Shown here: positions 12,013-21,843 of the stretch, piece after piece
Layout: each line of letters begins with the position of its first letter
Position numbering within the stretch: position 1 is the first letter of the stretch
From: Spiro-02 sp964465155
GTDB taxonomy: Bacteria; Spirochaetota; Spirochaetia; Sphaerochaetales; Sphaerochaetaceae
Length of the DNA stretch: 21,843 nt
Assembly: GCA_964465155.1 (NCBI GenBank)
Contig: CAYXIH010000031.1
Coordinates: forward strand, 1 to 21,843
Direction of reading: 5' to 3'
Notes under the pieces: model-generated
Databases searched by the model: none
Seen by the model: only the letters and a program-made list of their open reading frames with translations
Told to the model about the DNA's origin: nothing
Made by a program: the position numbers and the translations under genes

Positions 12013-12192
12013 CTAGAAAATCAGGTAGAGTCCCTTCAGGAGAAGGAAGTCCACCAAACCGAGGATCACAGCGAAAATCAAGGTGGAGACCAAGACGATC
12101 TTCGTGGAGGAGATGACAGTCTCGCGAGTCGGCCATACGACCTTCTTCAGCTCGAGATGACACTCCTTGAAATACCTGATGAGTTTCTTCAT
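12013..12192 (-). CDS. secE: protein translocase subunit SecE
   Basis: SecE clamps SecY in the inner-membrane translocon. The 59-residue product is the short single-span form found in most bacteria. An amphipathic segment with the conserved ELKKVVWPTRE motif (about 15-25) is followed by one transmembrane helix (about 33-55). The ATG at 12192 is preferred because AAAGGTGG lies 6 bases upstream of it; a TTG two codons earlier abuts that site and is unlikely to be used. It lies between tRNA-Trp and nusG, as in other spirochaetes. Confidence 0.95.
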   Translation of the reverse strand: MKKLIRYFKECHLELKKVVWPTRETVISSTKIVLVSTLIFAVILGLVDFLLLKGLYLIF

Positions 12193-12274
12193 AATCAACC
12201 ACCTTTCTAGACAGCTTTGCCATGCTTTCGCATGGCATCTTGAGGAAAACTGAGGAATAACGCTGAGGAACGGA
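12193..12274 (-). other. secE leader with GAAA-loop hairpin
   Basis: Between tRNA-Trp and secE the minus strand contains a perfect 8-bp stem TGCCATGC/GCATGGCA (12237-12218) closed by a GAAA (GNRA) loop. No T tract follows. It may mark tRNA 3' processing, protect the mRNA 5' end after tRNA release, or limit readthrough. Confidence 0.5.
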
Positions 12275-12348
12275 CAGGCCAGGTAGGATTCGAACCTACA
12301 ACATCCGGTTTTGGAGACCAGCGCTCTAGCCGTTGGAGCTACTGACCT
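12275..12348 (-). tRNA. trnW: tRNA-Trp (anticodon CCA)
   Basis: A full cloverleaf can be folded. The acceptor stem is AGGTCAG with CTGGCCT (one G-U pair). The anticodon arm has loop CTCCAAA with anticodon CCA, and the T arm is GTAGG-TTCGAAT-CCTAC. The discriminator base is G. The 3' CCA is not encoded. The tRNA lies between rpmG and secE, the place where many bacteria carry tRNA-Trp, and must be cut from the operon transcript. Confidence 0.96.
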
Positions 12349-12376
12349 GTTCGTTCCTCACGTGTCCCATCAGTTG

Positions 12377-12556
12377 TTATTTGATCTTCGTTTCGCGGTG
12401 CAGAGTATGCTTATGCTCGAACGGACAGTATTTGTTCAGCTCAAGCTTGCCCGGGGTATTGCGGCGATTCTTCTCGGTCGTATAGTTCTTCTGCTTGCAT
12501 TCTGTGCACTGGAGGGCAATCTTCTCGACTGGCCCCTTTTTCTTTGCATTTGCCAT
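12377..12556 (-). CDS. rpmG: 50S ribosomal protein L33
   Basis: L33 is a small protein near the E site of the 50S subunit. The 59-residue product starts at the ATG at 12556, preceded by GAGGAG; the open frame upstream runs through tRNA-Thr and is not coding. The segments LQCTECKQKNYTTEKN and KYCPFEHKHTLHRETK are typical. Zinc-binding L33 has two CxxC pairs. Here the first pair is intact (Cys17, Cys20), but the second has only Cys44 followed by His48, so the metal site, if kept, would be Cys3His. Its neighbours are tRNA-Thr upstream and tRNA-Trp 28 bases downstream. Confidence 0.96.
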   Translation of the reverse strand: MANAKKKGPVEKIALQCTECKQKNYTTEKNRRNTPGKLELNKYCPFEHKHTLHRETKIK

Positions 12557-12621
12557 TCTAATAACTCCTCGGCGAATTTCCGCCGTTTGCCCTGCCCGCT
12601 GGTCGAGCAAGAAAAAAAAAG

Positions 12622-12694
12622 AGCCTCCGAGCGGATTTGAACCGCTGACCCCCACCTTACCATGGTGGTGCTCTACCGACTGAGCTACAGAGGC
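12622..12694 (-). tRNA. trnT: tRNA-Thr (anticodon GGT)
   Basis: The sequence folds as a 73-base cloverleaf. The acceptor stem is GCCTCTG with CGGAGGC, the D arm contains AGTCGGTA, and the anticodon stem CCACC/GGTGG encloses loop ATGGTAA with anticodon GGT. The T arm is AGCGG-TTCAAAT-CCGCT and the discriminator is T. CCA is not encoded. A run of nine T residues on the minus strand (12620-12612) begins two bases after the tRNA end. It is the first gene of the ribosomal/polymerase unit. Confidence 0.96.
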
Positions 12695-12749
12695 GTTCGC
12701 ATTTCACGAGACAACCGGTCGGACAGGTTGCCTGCAACATGCAGAAGCC

Positions 12750-12778
12750 AACTTATCAAATCACACTACATTTGTCAA
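12750..12778 (-). promoter_or_regulatory. promoter of the tRNA-Thr/ribosomal/rpo unit
   Basis: On the minus strand a perfect TTGACA -35 box (12778-12773) is followed by a 17-base spacer and TAAGTT (12755-12750), a weak -10 box matching three of six consensus bases. It lies about 55 bases before tRNA-Thr and is the only strong -35 hexamer in the region. It would drive the whole unit to the left, with possible additional internal promoters. Confidence 0.55.
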
Positions 12779-12886
12779 TACGACTCAACTCATTTTGATT
12801 CCATCTCCCAAATAATCAACAGAATGGAGAGATTTTCACGCAAAATATCGTCCTCAGACAAGGTTACTAAACAAACGCACATTGTA

Positions 12887-12913
12887 TTGACGACTGGAAT
12901 TATACTATATTGT
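12887..12913 (+). promoter_or_regulatory. candidate glgP promoter
   Basis: TTGACG (12887-12892) matches five of six -35 positions. The best -10 candidates are TATTGT at 12908 (15-base spacer) and the overlapping TATATT at 12906 (13-base spacer). Both spacers are shorter than ideal, so the exact promoter is uncertain. It lies about 100 bases before the glgP start. Confidence 0.3.
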
Positions 12914-12944
12914 AGATAGAGCGGTACCGGCTTGGAGGTCTGCA

Positions 12945-12995
12945 GGGCAAATTTGCCCATGCTGCGGTACGCAATCCAACCACCCATATTGGGTG
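12945..12995 (+). promoter_or_regulatory. inverted repeats in the glgP leader
   Basis: A perfect 14-bp palindrome GGGCAAATTTGCCC occupies 12945-12958. A separate perfect hairpin CACCCA-TAT-TGGGTG occupies 12981-12995, five bases before the AGGAG ribosome-binding site at 13001-13005. The first could be a repressor operator. The second, in mRNA, could affect ribosome access. No regulator is identified nearby. Confidence 0.45.
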
Positions 12996-13014
12996 CAACA
13001 AGGAGCCAGGGCCC

Positions 13015-15555
<2,541 letters not shown>

Positions 15556-15576
15556 TACATTTCAGAGATGCAACTG

Positions 15577-15606
15577 CAACGGGCTGGCCATTTGGTCAGC
15601 CCGTTG
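15577..15606. terminator. bidirectional terminator of glgP and DUF554 gene
   Basis: A perfect 10-bp stem CAACGGGCTG/CAGCCCGTTG extends to 13 bp with one G-U pair around an ATTT loop. It lies 21 bases after the glgP stop and 10 bases after the convergent DUF554 stop, so it can serve both. The T tract after it is weak on the plus strand (TGTTGT) and absent on the minus strand. Confidence 0.75.
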
Positions 15607-15616
15607 TGTTGTCAGC

Positions 15617-16351
15617 CTATGCGAAATAGGGAAACAGCTTGGTCAGGTAGGGTGCAACCCATGCGAACAGCGGGGCAAGGACTAGCGCCGGCAGGAAGTT
15701 TGCAGCCTTGAACTCCTTGAGCCCGAGCAACCCGAACCCAATCATCAGCAGCAGGACGCCACCGACGGAAGAGAGCGCGTTCAAGCCAGATTCCCCCAAC
15801 AGCGGGGAAAGCCAGCTGCCACAGAGGGTCAGGAACCCCTGGTAGAGCAGGATGACGACACTTGAGGCCAGCACCCCGGGCCCATAGGCGGCGGCAAAGA
15901 TGATCGCCATGCAGCCGTCCATCACCGACTTGAGCATGATCAGCTTGTAGTTGCCAGTCGTCCCCGCCTCGATGGAACCGACGATCGTCATGGCCCCGGC
16001 ACAGAACAGCAGCGACGCGCTGAGGAACCCCTTGGCGAAGTTGGAGGCACCCGAGGCCTCGGTTGCCCCGGATTCGGTGCGGTTGAAACGCCGCTCAATC
16101 CACGAGCCAAGGTTCAGCACACCAGTCTCGATGCGCAATGCATAGCCACAAAACCCACCCAGCACCAATGCAAAGAGCATCACCAGGTAGCTTTGCACGG
16201 CCAAGGCCATGGAAAACCCTATGACAAGGGTGACCAATCCGGCGCTTGCAAACACGACGGTCTTGAAGTTCTCCTTGATCCGTGAGCGCAGCAGCAGCCC
16301 AAGCAATGATCCGATGATGACGGTGAGACAGTTGAAATATGTGGCAATCAT
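15617..16351 (-). CDS. DUF554 family membrane protein (YqgA-like)
   Basis: This is a 244-residue inner-membrane protein of unknown function. It begins MIATYFNCLTVIIGSLLGLL, the typical DUF554 opening (a short helix, then IIGxLxGLL). Hydrophobic stretches suggest seven or eight membrane spans, near residues 4-22, 32-52, 54-72, 108-128, 140-160, 163-183, 190-210 and 218-240. The conserved CAGAMTIVGSIEAG segment is present at about 116-129. The start at 16351 is chosen by family similarity; the frame stays open much further upstream, but that part lies antisense to the neighbouring nucleotidyltransferase gene. No Shine-Dalgarno site precedes the ATG, and the promoter would start the message about three bases before it. 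Confidence 0.9.
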   Translation of the reverse strand: MIATYFNCLTVIIGSLLGLLLRSRIKENFKTVVFASAGLVTLVIGFSMALAVQSYLVMLFALVLGGFCGYALRIETGVLNLGSWIERRFNRTESGATEASGASNFAKGFLSASLLFCAGAMTIVGSIEAGTTGNYKLIMLKSVMDGCMAIIFAAAYGPGVLASSVVILLYQGFLTLCGSWLSPLLGESGLNALSSVGGVLLLMIGFGLLGLKEFKAANFLPALVLAPLFAWVAPYLTKLFPYFA

Positions 16352-16369
16352 GATGAGGTGCAGTATAAT
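16341..16369 (+). promoter_or_regulatory. promoter of the nucleotidyltransferase gene
   Basis: GTGGCA (16341-16346) is followed by a 17-base spacer and a perfect TATAAT (16364-16369). The predicted transcript starts near 16376 and gives a leader of about 28 bases with GAGGGGG at 16392-16398. The -35 box lies within the first codons of the divergent DUF554 gene. Confidence 0.65.
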
Positions 16370-16390
16370 GCGAAGCGGGTGATTGCTCAA
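16362..16390 (-). promoter_or_regulatory. promoter of the DUF554 gene
   Basis: On the minus strand TTGAGC (16390-16385) is followed by a 17-base spacer and TATACT (16367-16362), five of six -10 matches. Its -10 box shares four bases with the -10 box of the plus-strand promoter. The expected start point is near 16354, only about three bases before the ATG at 16351. Confidence 0.6.
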
Positions 16391-16403
16391 TGAGGGGGTT
16401 TGC

Positions 16404-17024
16404 ATGCATACGATCGTACTTGCCGCGGGAATGTCCAAGCGTATGGACGGACGCCAGAAGTTGGTCCTCCCATGGGGAACGGGCACGGTCATCGGGCATA
16501 CGGTGCACGAGGCACTGTGTGCAATGGATGGGACGGGCAGCGTCGTGGTCGTCACAGGCTGTGACGAGGAGCCGGTCACCGATGCACTGATGCCATTGGT
16601 CCACCGCCAGTCGAAGGGACTGTATGGCAACACGCAGCTCTTGTTCGCCCACAATGCACAATATGAGCTGGGACAGTTCTCCTCCACCCTCACCGGCCTG
16701 TGGGCTATTGGCGACGAGCCATTCTTCATCACGCTGGGAGACCTGCCGCTGGTCAGCGCCACCCACTACCGGGCACTTGCCCCGCTGCTCAAGGGATATG
16801 ATGCAGTGCGCCCCATGTGCGACGGGATGTTCGGCCACCCCGTGCTCCATGCGGCGCACCTGCGCAGGGAAATCCTCGCGTTGCCCCCGGAAAAAGGACA
16901 ATCGATGCGCAACATCCTCACCCATAAAAACACCTATGCCCCCGATGACGGGGACATAGCGTGGATCAGCGATATTGATACGCCCCAAGCGTACGAGGCG
17001 CTCAAGGCATTGGCGGGGATGTAG
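16404..17024 (+). CDS. MobA/MocA-like nucleotidyltransferase
   Basis: This 206-residue protein belongs to the NTP-transferase family that includes molybdenum cofactor cytidylyl- and guanylyltransferases. Such enzymes transfer a nucleotide from CTP or GTP to a phosphorylated cofactor or sugar. The nucleotide-binding loop LAAGMSKRMDGRQKL is at residues 6-20. GQFSSTLTGL at 90-99 matches the usual GxSxSL region, GDLPLV at 112-117 carries the metal-binding Asp, and GHPVL is at 144-148. The start at 16404 is preferred because GAGGGGG lies 5 bases upstream. No molybdopterin gene or molybdoenzyme is nearby, so the substrate is open; a MocA/YgfJ-type role is most likely. It converges on clpB with only 5 bases between the stops. 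Confidence 0.88.
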   Translation: MHTIVLAAGMSKRMDGRQKLVLPWGTGTVIGHTVHEALCAMDGTGSVVVVTGCDEEPVTDALMPLVHRQSKGLYGNTQLLFAHNAQYELGQFSSTLTGLWAIGDEPFFITLGDLPLVSATHYRALAPLLKGYDAVRPMCDGMFGHPVLHAAHLRREILALPPEKGQSMRNILTHKNTYAPDDGDIAWISDIDTPQAYEALKALAGM

Positions 17025-17029
17025 CCCCC

Positions 17030-19645
<2,616 letters not shown>

Positions 19646-19810
19646 CTCAGGCAACCCCTTCTCCAATGGTCGGGTGAGGACACATAGCCCTGCACCCCCT
19701 TGAAATCTTCAAATAATATACTGACGAATCGATATATCGGCAAACATGTTGCAATGTATATCCATGGGGATACTTGCACCTTTGGGCCTGTTTGGATACC
19801 TTGGAGAGAT
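19646..19810. other. clpB-gtrA divergent spacer
   Basis: These 165 bases hold the clpB promoter and leader and the gtrA leader. Two short dyads are visible: TTGAA-ATC-TTCAA at 19700-19712 in the clpB leader and the palindrome CGATATATCG at 19730-19739 overlapping the clpB -35 region. No CIRCE-type TTAGCACTC/GAGTGCTAA repeat is seen. I find no convincing plus-strand promoter for gtrA. GGATAC occurs twice (19769-19774 and 19794-19799). Confidence 0.5.
19715..19743 (-). promoter_or_regulatory. clpB promoter, vegetative type
   Basis: On the minus strand TTGCCG (19743-19738), a 17-base spacer and TATATT (19720-19715) match four and five of six consensus bases. The start point would be about 60 bases before the clpB ATG. 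Confidence 0.55.
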
Positions 19811-20242
19811 ATGGGACGACTGGGGAAATTCTTCAAGACATACTCTGACTTCTTTGTCTATTGCATCTTCGGGGCCATGGCCACGGCGGTGAACATGGGC
19901 TCCTACTACCTGCTGTACGAACACATGGGCATCGGCAACATCCTTGCGACGGCGATCGCCTGGTTCCTTGCGGTGACATTCGCATTCTTCACCAACAAGT
20001 TCTTCGTGTTCCGCGAACCCTCCATGCAGGTGGGCAAGGTGCTTGTGGAGCTGGTCTCTTTCTTTGGCGGGAGGATCGGGACGGGATTGTTGGACATCCT
20101 CATCATGTGGCTTGCCGTCGACATCCTCCATTCACATGAGATGCTGTGGAAGCTCATATCCAATTTGATCGTGGGTGTGGTGAACTACTTGTTTGGAAAG
20201 CTCATCATCTTCAGGAAGCAGCATCAGGATCCACGCCAGTAA
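19811..20242 (+). CDS. GtrA family membrane protein
   Basis: GtrA-family proteins are small four-span membrane proteins, some of which move lipid-linked sugars or act with glycosyltransferases in cell-surface polysaccharide modification. The 143-residue product opens MGRLGKFFKTYSDFFVYCIFG and has hydrophobic spans near 12-32, 38-58, 74-97 and 105-127. It carries the family pattern FxxxxFxxxN(K)FFVF between spans 2 and 3 and a C-terminal NYLFGKLIIFRK. The ATG at 19811 has GGAG 4 bases upstream; the open frame continues 37 codons further left but is not GtrA-like. No glycosyltransferase lies beside it, so its partner is unknown. Its last 32 bases overlap the 3' end of the convergent tetR-family gene. 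Confidence 0.88.
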   Translation: MGRLGKFFKTYSDFFVYCIFGAMATAVNMGSYYLLYEHMGIGNILATAIAWFLAVTFAFFTNKFFVFREPSMQVGKVLVELVSFFGGRIGTGLLDILIMWLAVDILHSHEMLWKLISNLIVGVVNYLFGKLIIFRKQHQDPRQ

Positions 20243-20861
20243 GGATCAGGGTGGAGGTTGGCACCGTCTTGAACGAGCAGAGGTAGTTTGCCAGCAGTTC
20301 CTTGGAGAGGGCCATGTCGTAGGCATCCAGGAATGCCAGCTGGAAGCAGAATGACTCGAGGAGCACCACCACATGGGCGGTGATCTTGTCGATCCTACAG
20401 GGAACGACCGTGCCATTTGCAATGCCTTGGCGGAGCATCCGCTTGAAGAGGATGTTCAGCTTGGCGGTACGGCGCATGATGATCCCCGAGAAATCCCTGC
20501 CTTCCTTCTTCATCTGGATCATCACGTCCACCAACGATGTAATCTCGCCGCTGTGGGTCACCGCCATGTCCATGATGTCGTTGCAGATGAAGATCATCTT
20601 GTCGATCATGTCCTCGTTGTCGGAGCCGCCCCAGGCGTAGATGCCATACTTGGAGAACATACGGCCAGTGACCAGCTTGACGGCATAGTAGTAGATCTCT
20701 TCCTTGTCCTTGAAGTACTGGTAGATCGTCGGACGTGAGATACCACACTCCTGGGCGATCAGTGAGAGGTTCGAGTCGCGGTACCCTTCGCGGGCAAACA
20801 CACGCAGCGCAGTCTGCAGGATCTTCTCTTTCCGTTCGGCATGATCAATTTTCTTTGGCAT
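20211..20861 (-). CDS. TetR/AcrR family transcriptional regulator
   Basis: This 216-residue protein has the TetR-type N-terminal DNA-binding domain: ERKEKILQTALRVFAREGY (about 9-27), then the helix-turn-helix SLIAQECGISRPTIYQYFKDKEEI (about 33-56). The C-terminal part (about 60-200) is helical and family-variable; its ligand cannot be guessed. The start at 20861 (MPKKIDHAERKE) is placed by domain similarity. The ribosome-binding site is weak, and the frame is open far upstream where it lies antisense to the M20 peptidase gene. It is divergent from that gene across 183 bases with several dyads, so self-regulation and control of the peptidase are likely but unproven. Confidence 0.93.
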   Translation of the reverse strand: MPKKIDHAERKEKILQTALRVFAREGYRDSNLSLIAQECGISRPTIYQYFKDKEEIYYYAVKLVTGRMFSKYGIYAWGGSDNEDMIDKMIFICNDIMDMAVTHSGEITSLVDVMIQMKKEGRDFSGIIMRRTAKLNILFKRMLRQGIANGTVVPCRIDKITAHVVVLLESFCFQLAFLDAYDMALSKELLANYLCSFKTVPTSTLILTGVDPDAAS

Positions 20862-21044
20862 CCCTGTGCTCGCCCCACTCGTTCCCTTGAATTTGACAGA
20901 CCGCCAGCCAATGTCATTCCAGACAATGCTGGACAACCTGTCATGAACACTATACCATCTGGTTGTAAAAAACTCCACCCTTGCCGCCAATTGTTCCATA
21001 TGCTTTGTCTCATTGGCTTTATGGGGTGCAACCAGGAGCACCAC
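20862..21044. promoter_or_regulatory. tetR-M20 intergenic region with candidate operators
   Basis: A cluster of GACA/TGTC half-sites lies here: TGTC-N6-GACA at 20912-20925 and GACA-N3-TGTC at 20932-20942. The direct repeat CCAGNCAATG occurs at 20904-20913 and 20919-20928, and ACCA-TC-TGGT lies at 20954-20963. A plus-strand promoter TGGACA-17-TACCAT (20930-20958) overlaps the second dyad, so a repressor bound there would block it. A minus-strand -10-like TATAGT (20954-20949) has no good -35 partner. Confidence 0.4.
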
Positions 21045-21843
21045 ATGACTCTCGCCATCATATGCATATGCATCATCATCACCCCATTGCTCATCGCCGT
21101 CATCCGCACGGCACTCCTCAGGCATGCACATAAACAGAAGCTCGCAAGCCGTCCCACCCAGATTGTCGAGCCTCCGCAGGACACCGAACGCGCCGCCCTC
21201 CACCTGGGTGAGGCGGTGACCTTCCGCACTGTCAGCGCAGGGCACCCCGACTGGTCCCAGTTCGAGGCACTGCACCAGTGGATCCGAGCCACCTACCCCA
21301 CGGTCCATTCCCAGCTGGATGTGCGCTATGTCGGGCACAACATCATCGTCACATACCCAGGCAGCGACACGTCCCTGCTGCCGGTGCTCCTGACTGCCCA
21401 CCAGGATGTCGTGCCAGCCGGAGACGAACAGCAATGGACCCATCCTCCGTTCGAAGGGCAGATCCATGACGGATATGTATGGGGACGCGGCACGTTCGAC
21501 GTGAAGATCCAGATGGTCGCGGTGATGGAGGCGTTCGAGTCGCTGCTGCTGCAGGGATACGTCCCCAACAGGACCTACATGGCTGCATTCGGATGCGACG
21601 AGGAGGTCTCGGGACCCAATGGGGCCATTGCGATCGCACGGGTATTCGAAGCAGAGGGCATGCGCTTCTCGATGGTATTGGACGAAGGCGGCGCTGTGGC
21701 AGAACGGTATATCCCAGGACTGGAGAACCCAGTTGCTGCGATAGGCATCGCCGAGAAGGGGCTGATGAACGTGCAGATGTCCGTGTCGCTGGACGGCGGG
21801 CACTCCTCCACCCCAAAGAACCCCACGTCACTGGGGGTCATCG
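21045..21843 (+). CDS. M20 family metallopeptidase, membrane-anchored (3' partial)
   Basis: The gene runs off the window end; 266 codons are visible. It resembles the carboxypeptidase S/PM20D1 branch of M20 zinc peptidases, which cleave peptides or N-acyl amino acids. An N-terminal hydrophobic helix (about 3-24) is followed by basic residues and suggests a membrane anchor. The metal and catalytic residues are visible: AHQDVVPA (His119, Asp121), RGTFDVK (Asp152, bridging), CDEEVSG (Glu186 general base, Glu187 zinc) and LDEGG (Asp213), then GGHSS in the lid domain. Positions are hand-counted. AGGAG lies 6 bases before the ATG at 21045. It is divergent from the TetR-family gene, its likely regulator. 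Confidence 0.9.
   Translation, partial: MTLAIICICIIITPLLIAVIRTALLRHAHKQKLASRPTQIVEPPQDTERAALHLGEAVTFRTVSAGHPDWSQFEALHQWIRATYPTVHSQLDVRYVGHNIIVTYPGSDTSLLPVLLTAHQDVVPAGDEQQWTHPPFEGQIHDGYVWGRGTFDVKIQMVAVMEAFESLLLQGYVPNRTYMAAFGCDEEVSGPNGAIAIARVFEAEGMRFSMVLDEGGAVAERYIPGLENPVAAIGIAEKGLMNVQMSVSLDGGHSSTPKNPTSLGVI

Larger units (their letters stand above)
12695..13014. other. divergent control region, tRNA-Thr unit and glgP
   Basis: These 320 bases hold no credible gene. The left part has the minus-strand promoter for the tRNA-Thr-to-rpsG unit and a possible leader stem (GGCAACC/GGTTGTC at 12733-12711 on the minus strand). The middle part (about 12780-12885) is AT-rich with no feature I can name. The right part holds the candidate glgP promoter and two inverted repeats in the glgP leader. 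A GCGGTAC direct repeat occurs at 12921-12927 and 12964-12970. Confidence 0.6.

Noticed and set aside
12193..12198. TTG start for SecE two codons upstream
   Set aside because: The Shine-Dalgarno site directly abuts this TTG with no spacing, while the ATG at 12192 has a 6-base spacing.
12557..12655. N-terminal extension of L33 through tRNA-Thr
   Set aside because: It overlaps a complete tRNA, and the ATG at 12556 has a good ribosome-binding site and the right length.
16352..16762. N-terminal extension of the DUF554 protein by 137 residues
   Set aside because: The extension is antisense to the nucleotidyltransferase motifs. The family begins at MIATYFNCLTVIIG.
17015..17028. GGGG-ATGTAG-CCCC as a terminator between the nucleotidyltransferase gene and clpB
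   Set aside because: Only four base pairs and no T tract; too weak to call.
20862..21803. N-terminal extension of the TetR-family gene to 530 residues
   Set aside because: The extra 314 residues are antisense to the M20 peptidase gene, which has all catalytic motifs in frame. TetR proteins are about 200 residues and begin at MPKKIDHAERKE.

Overview
The window looks like chromosome of a spirochaete (Spirochaetota), plausibly Treponema- or Sphaerochaeta-like but not identifiable to genus by reading alone. Two things support this. The minus-strand order tRNA-Thr, rpmG, tRNA-Trp, secE, nusG, rplK, rplA, rplJ, rplL, rpoB, rpoC, rpsL, rpsG follows the order I recall for Treponema pallidum from rpmG onward. 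RpoB also carries Asn at the position of E. coli Ser531, the residue linked to natural rifampicin resistance in spirochaetes. Base composition is fairly GC-rich. I see no insertion sequence, prophage, CRISPR array or toxin system.

Bases 1-12,778 (minus strand) hold one long information-processing unit, read from right to left. It begins at a good promoter near 12,750-12,778 and makes two tRNAs, L33, SecE, NusG, the L11-L1-L10-L7/L12 ribosomal stalk and L1-arm proteins, the beta and beta' subunits of RNA polymerase, and S12-S7 of the 30S subunit. Most genes are separated by 1-16 bases. The longer spacers are rich in inverted repeats: nusG-rplK has a stem-loop over the nusG stop and a possible L1-binding site, rplL-rpoB has about six consecutive stem-loops, rpoC-rpsL has three short ones, and tRNA-Trp-secE has a perfect hairpin with a GAAA loop. 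These could set the relative output of ribosomal proteins and polymerase.

Bases 12,779-15,616 hold a plus-strand glycogen phosphorylase gene with a palindrome-rich leader and a strong hairpin terminator. That terminator is shared with the convergent DUF554 membrane protein gene.

Bases 15,617-19,810 hold the DUF554 gene (minus), a divergent MobA/MocA-like nucleotidyltransferase gene (plus) and clpB (minus). The first two appear to fire from promoters whose -10 boxes overlap on opposite strands. clpB has a vegetative-type promoter and no visible CIRCE element.

Bases 19,811-21,843 hold a GtrA-family membrane protein (plus), a TetR-family regulator (minus) whose 3' end overlaps gtrA by 32 bases, and a divergent membrane-anchored M20 peptidase (plus) cut off by the window end. 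The regulator-peptidase gap holds a cluster of GACA/TGTC dyads that could be the TetR operator.

The content is mostly conserved housekeeping. I found no new protein system. The least explained elements are the RNA structures between the ribosomal-protein and polymerase genes, the overlapping divergent promoter, and the TetR/M20 regulatory gap.
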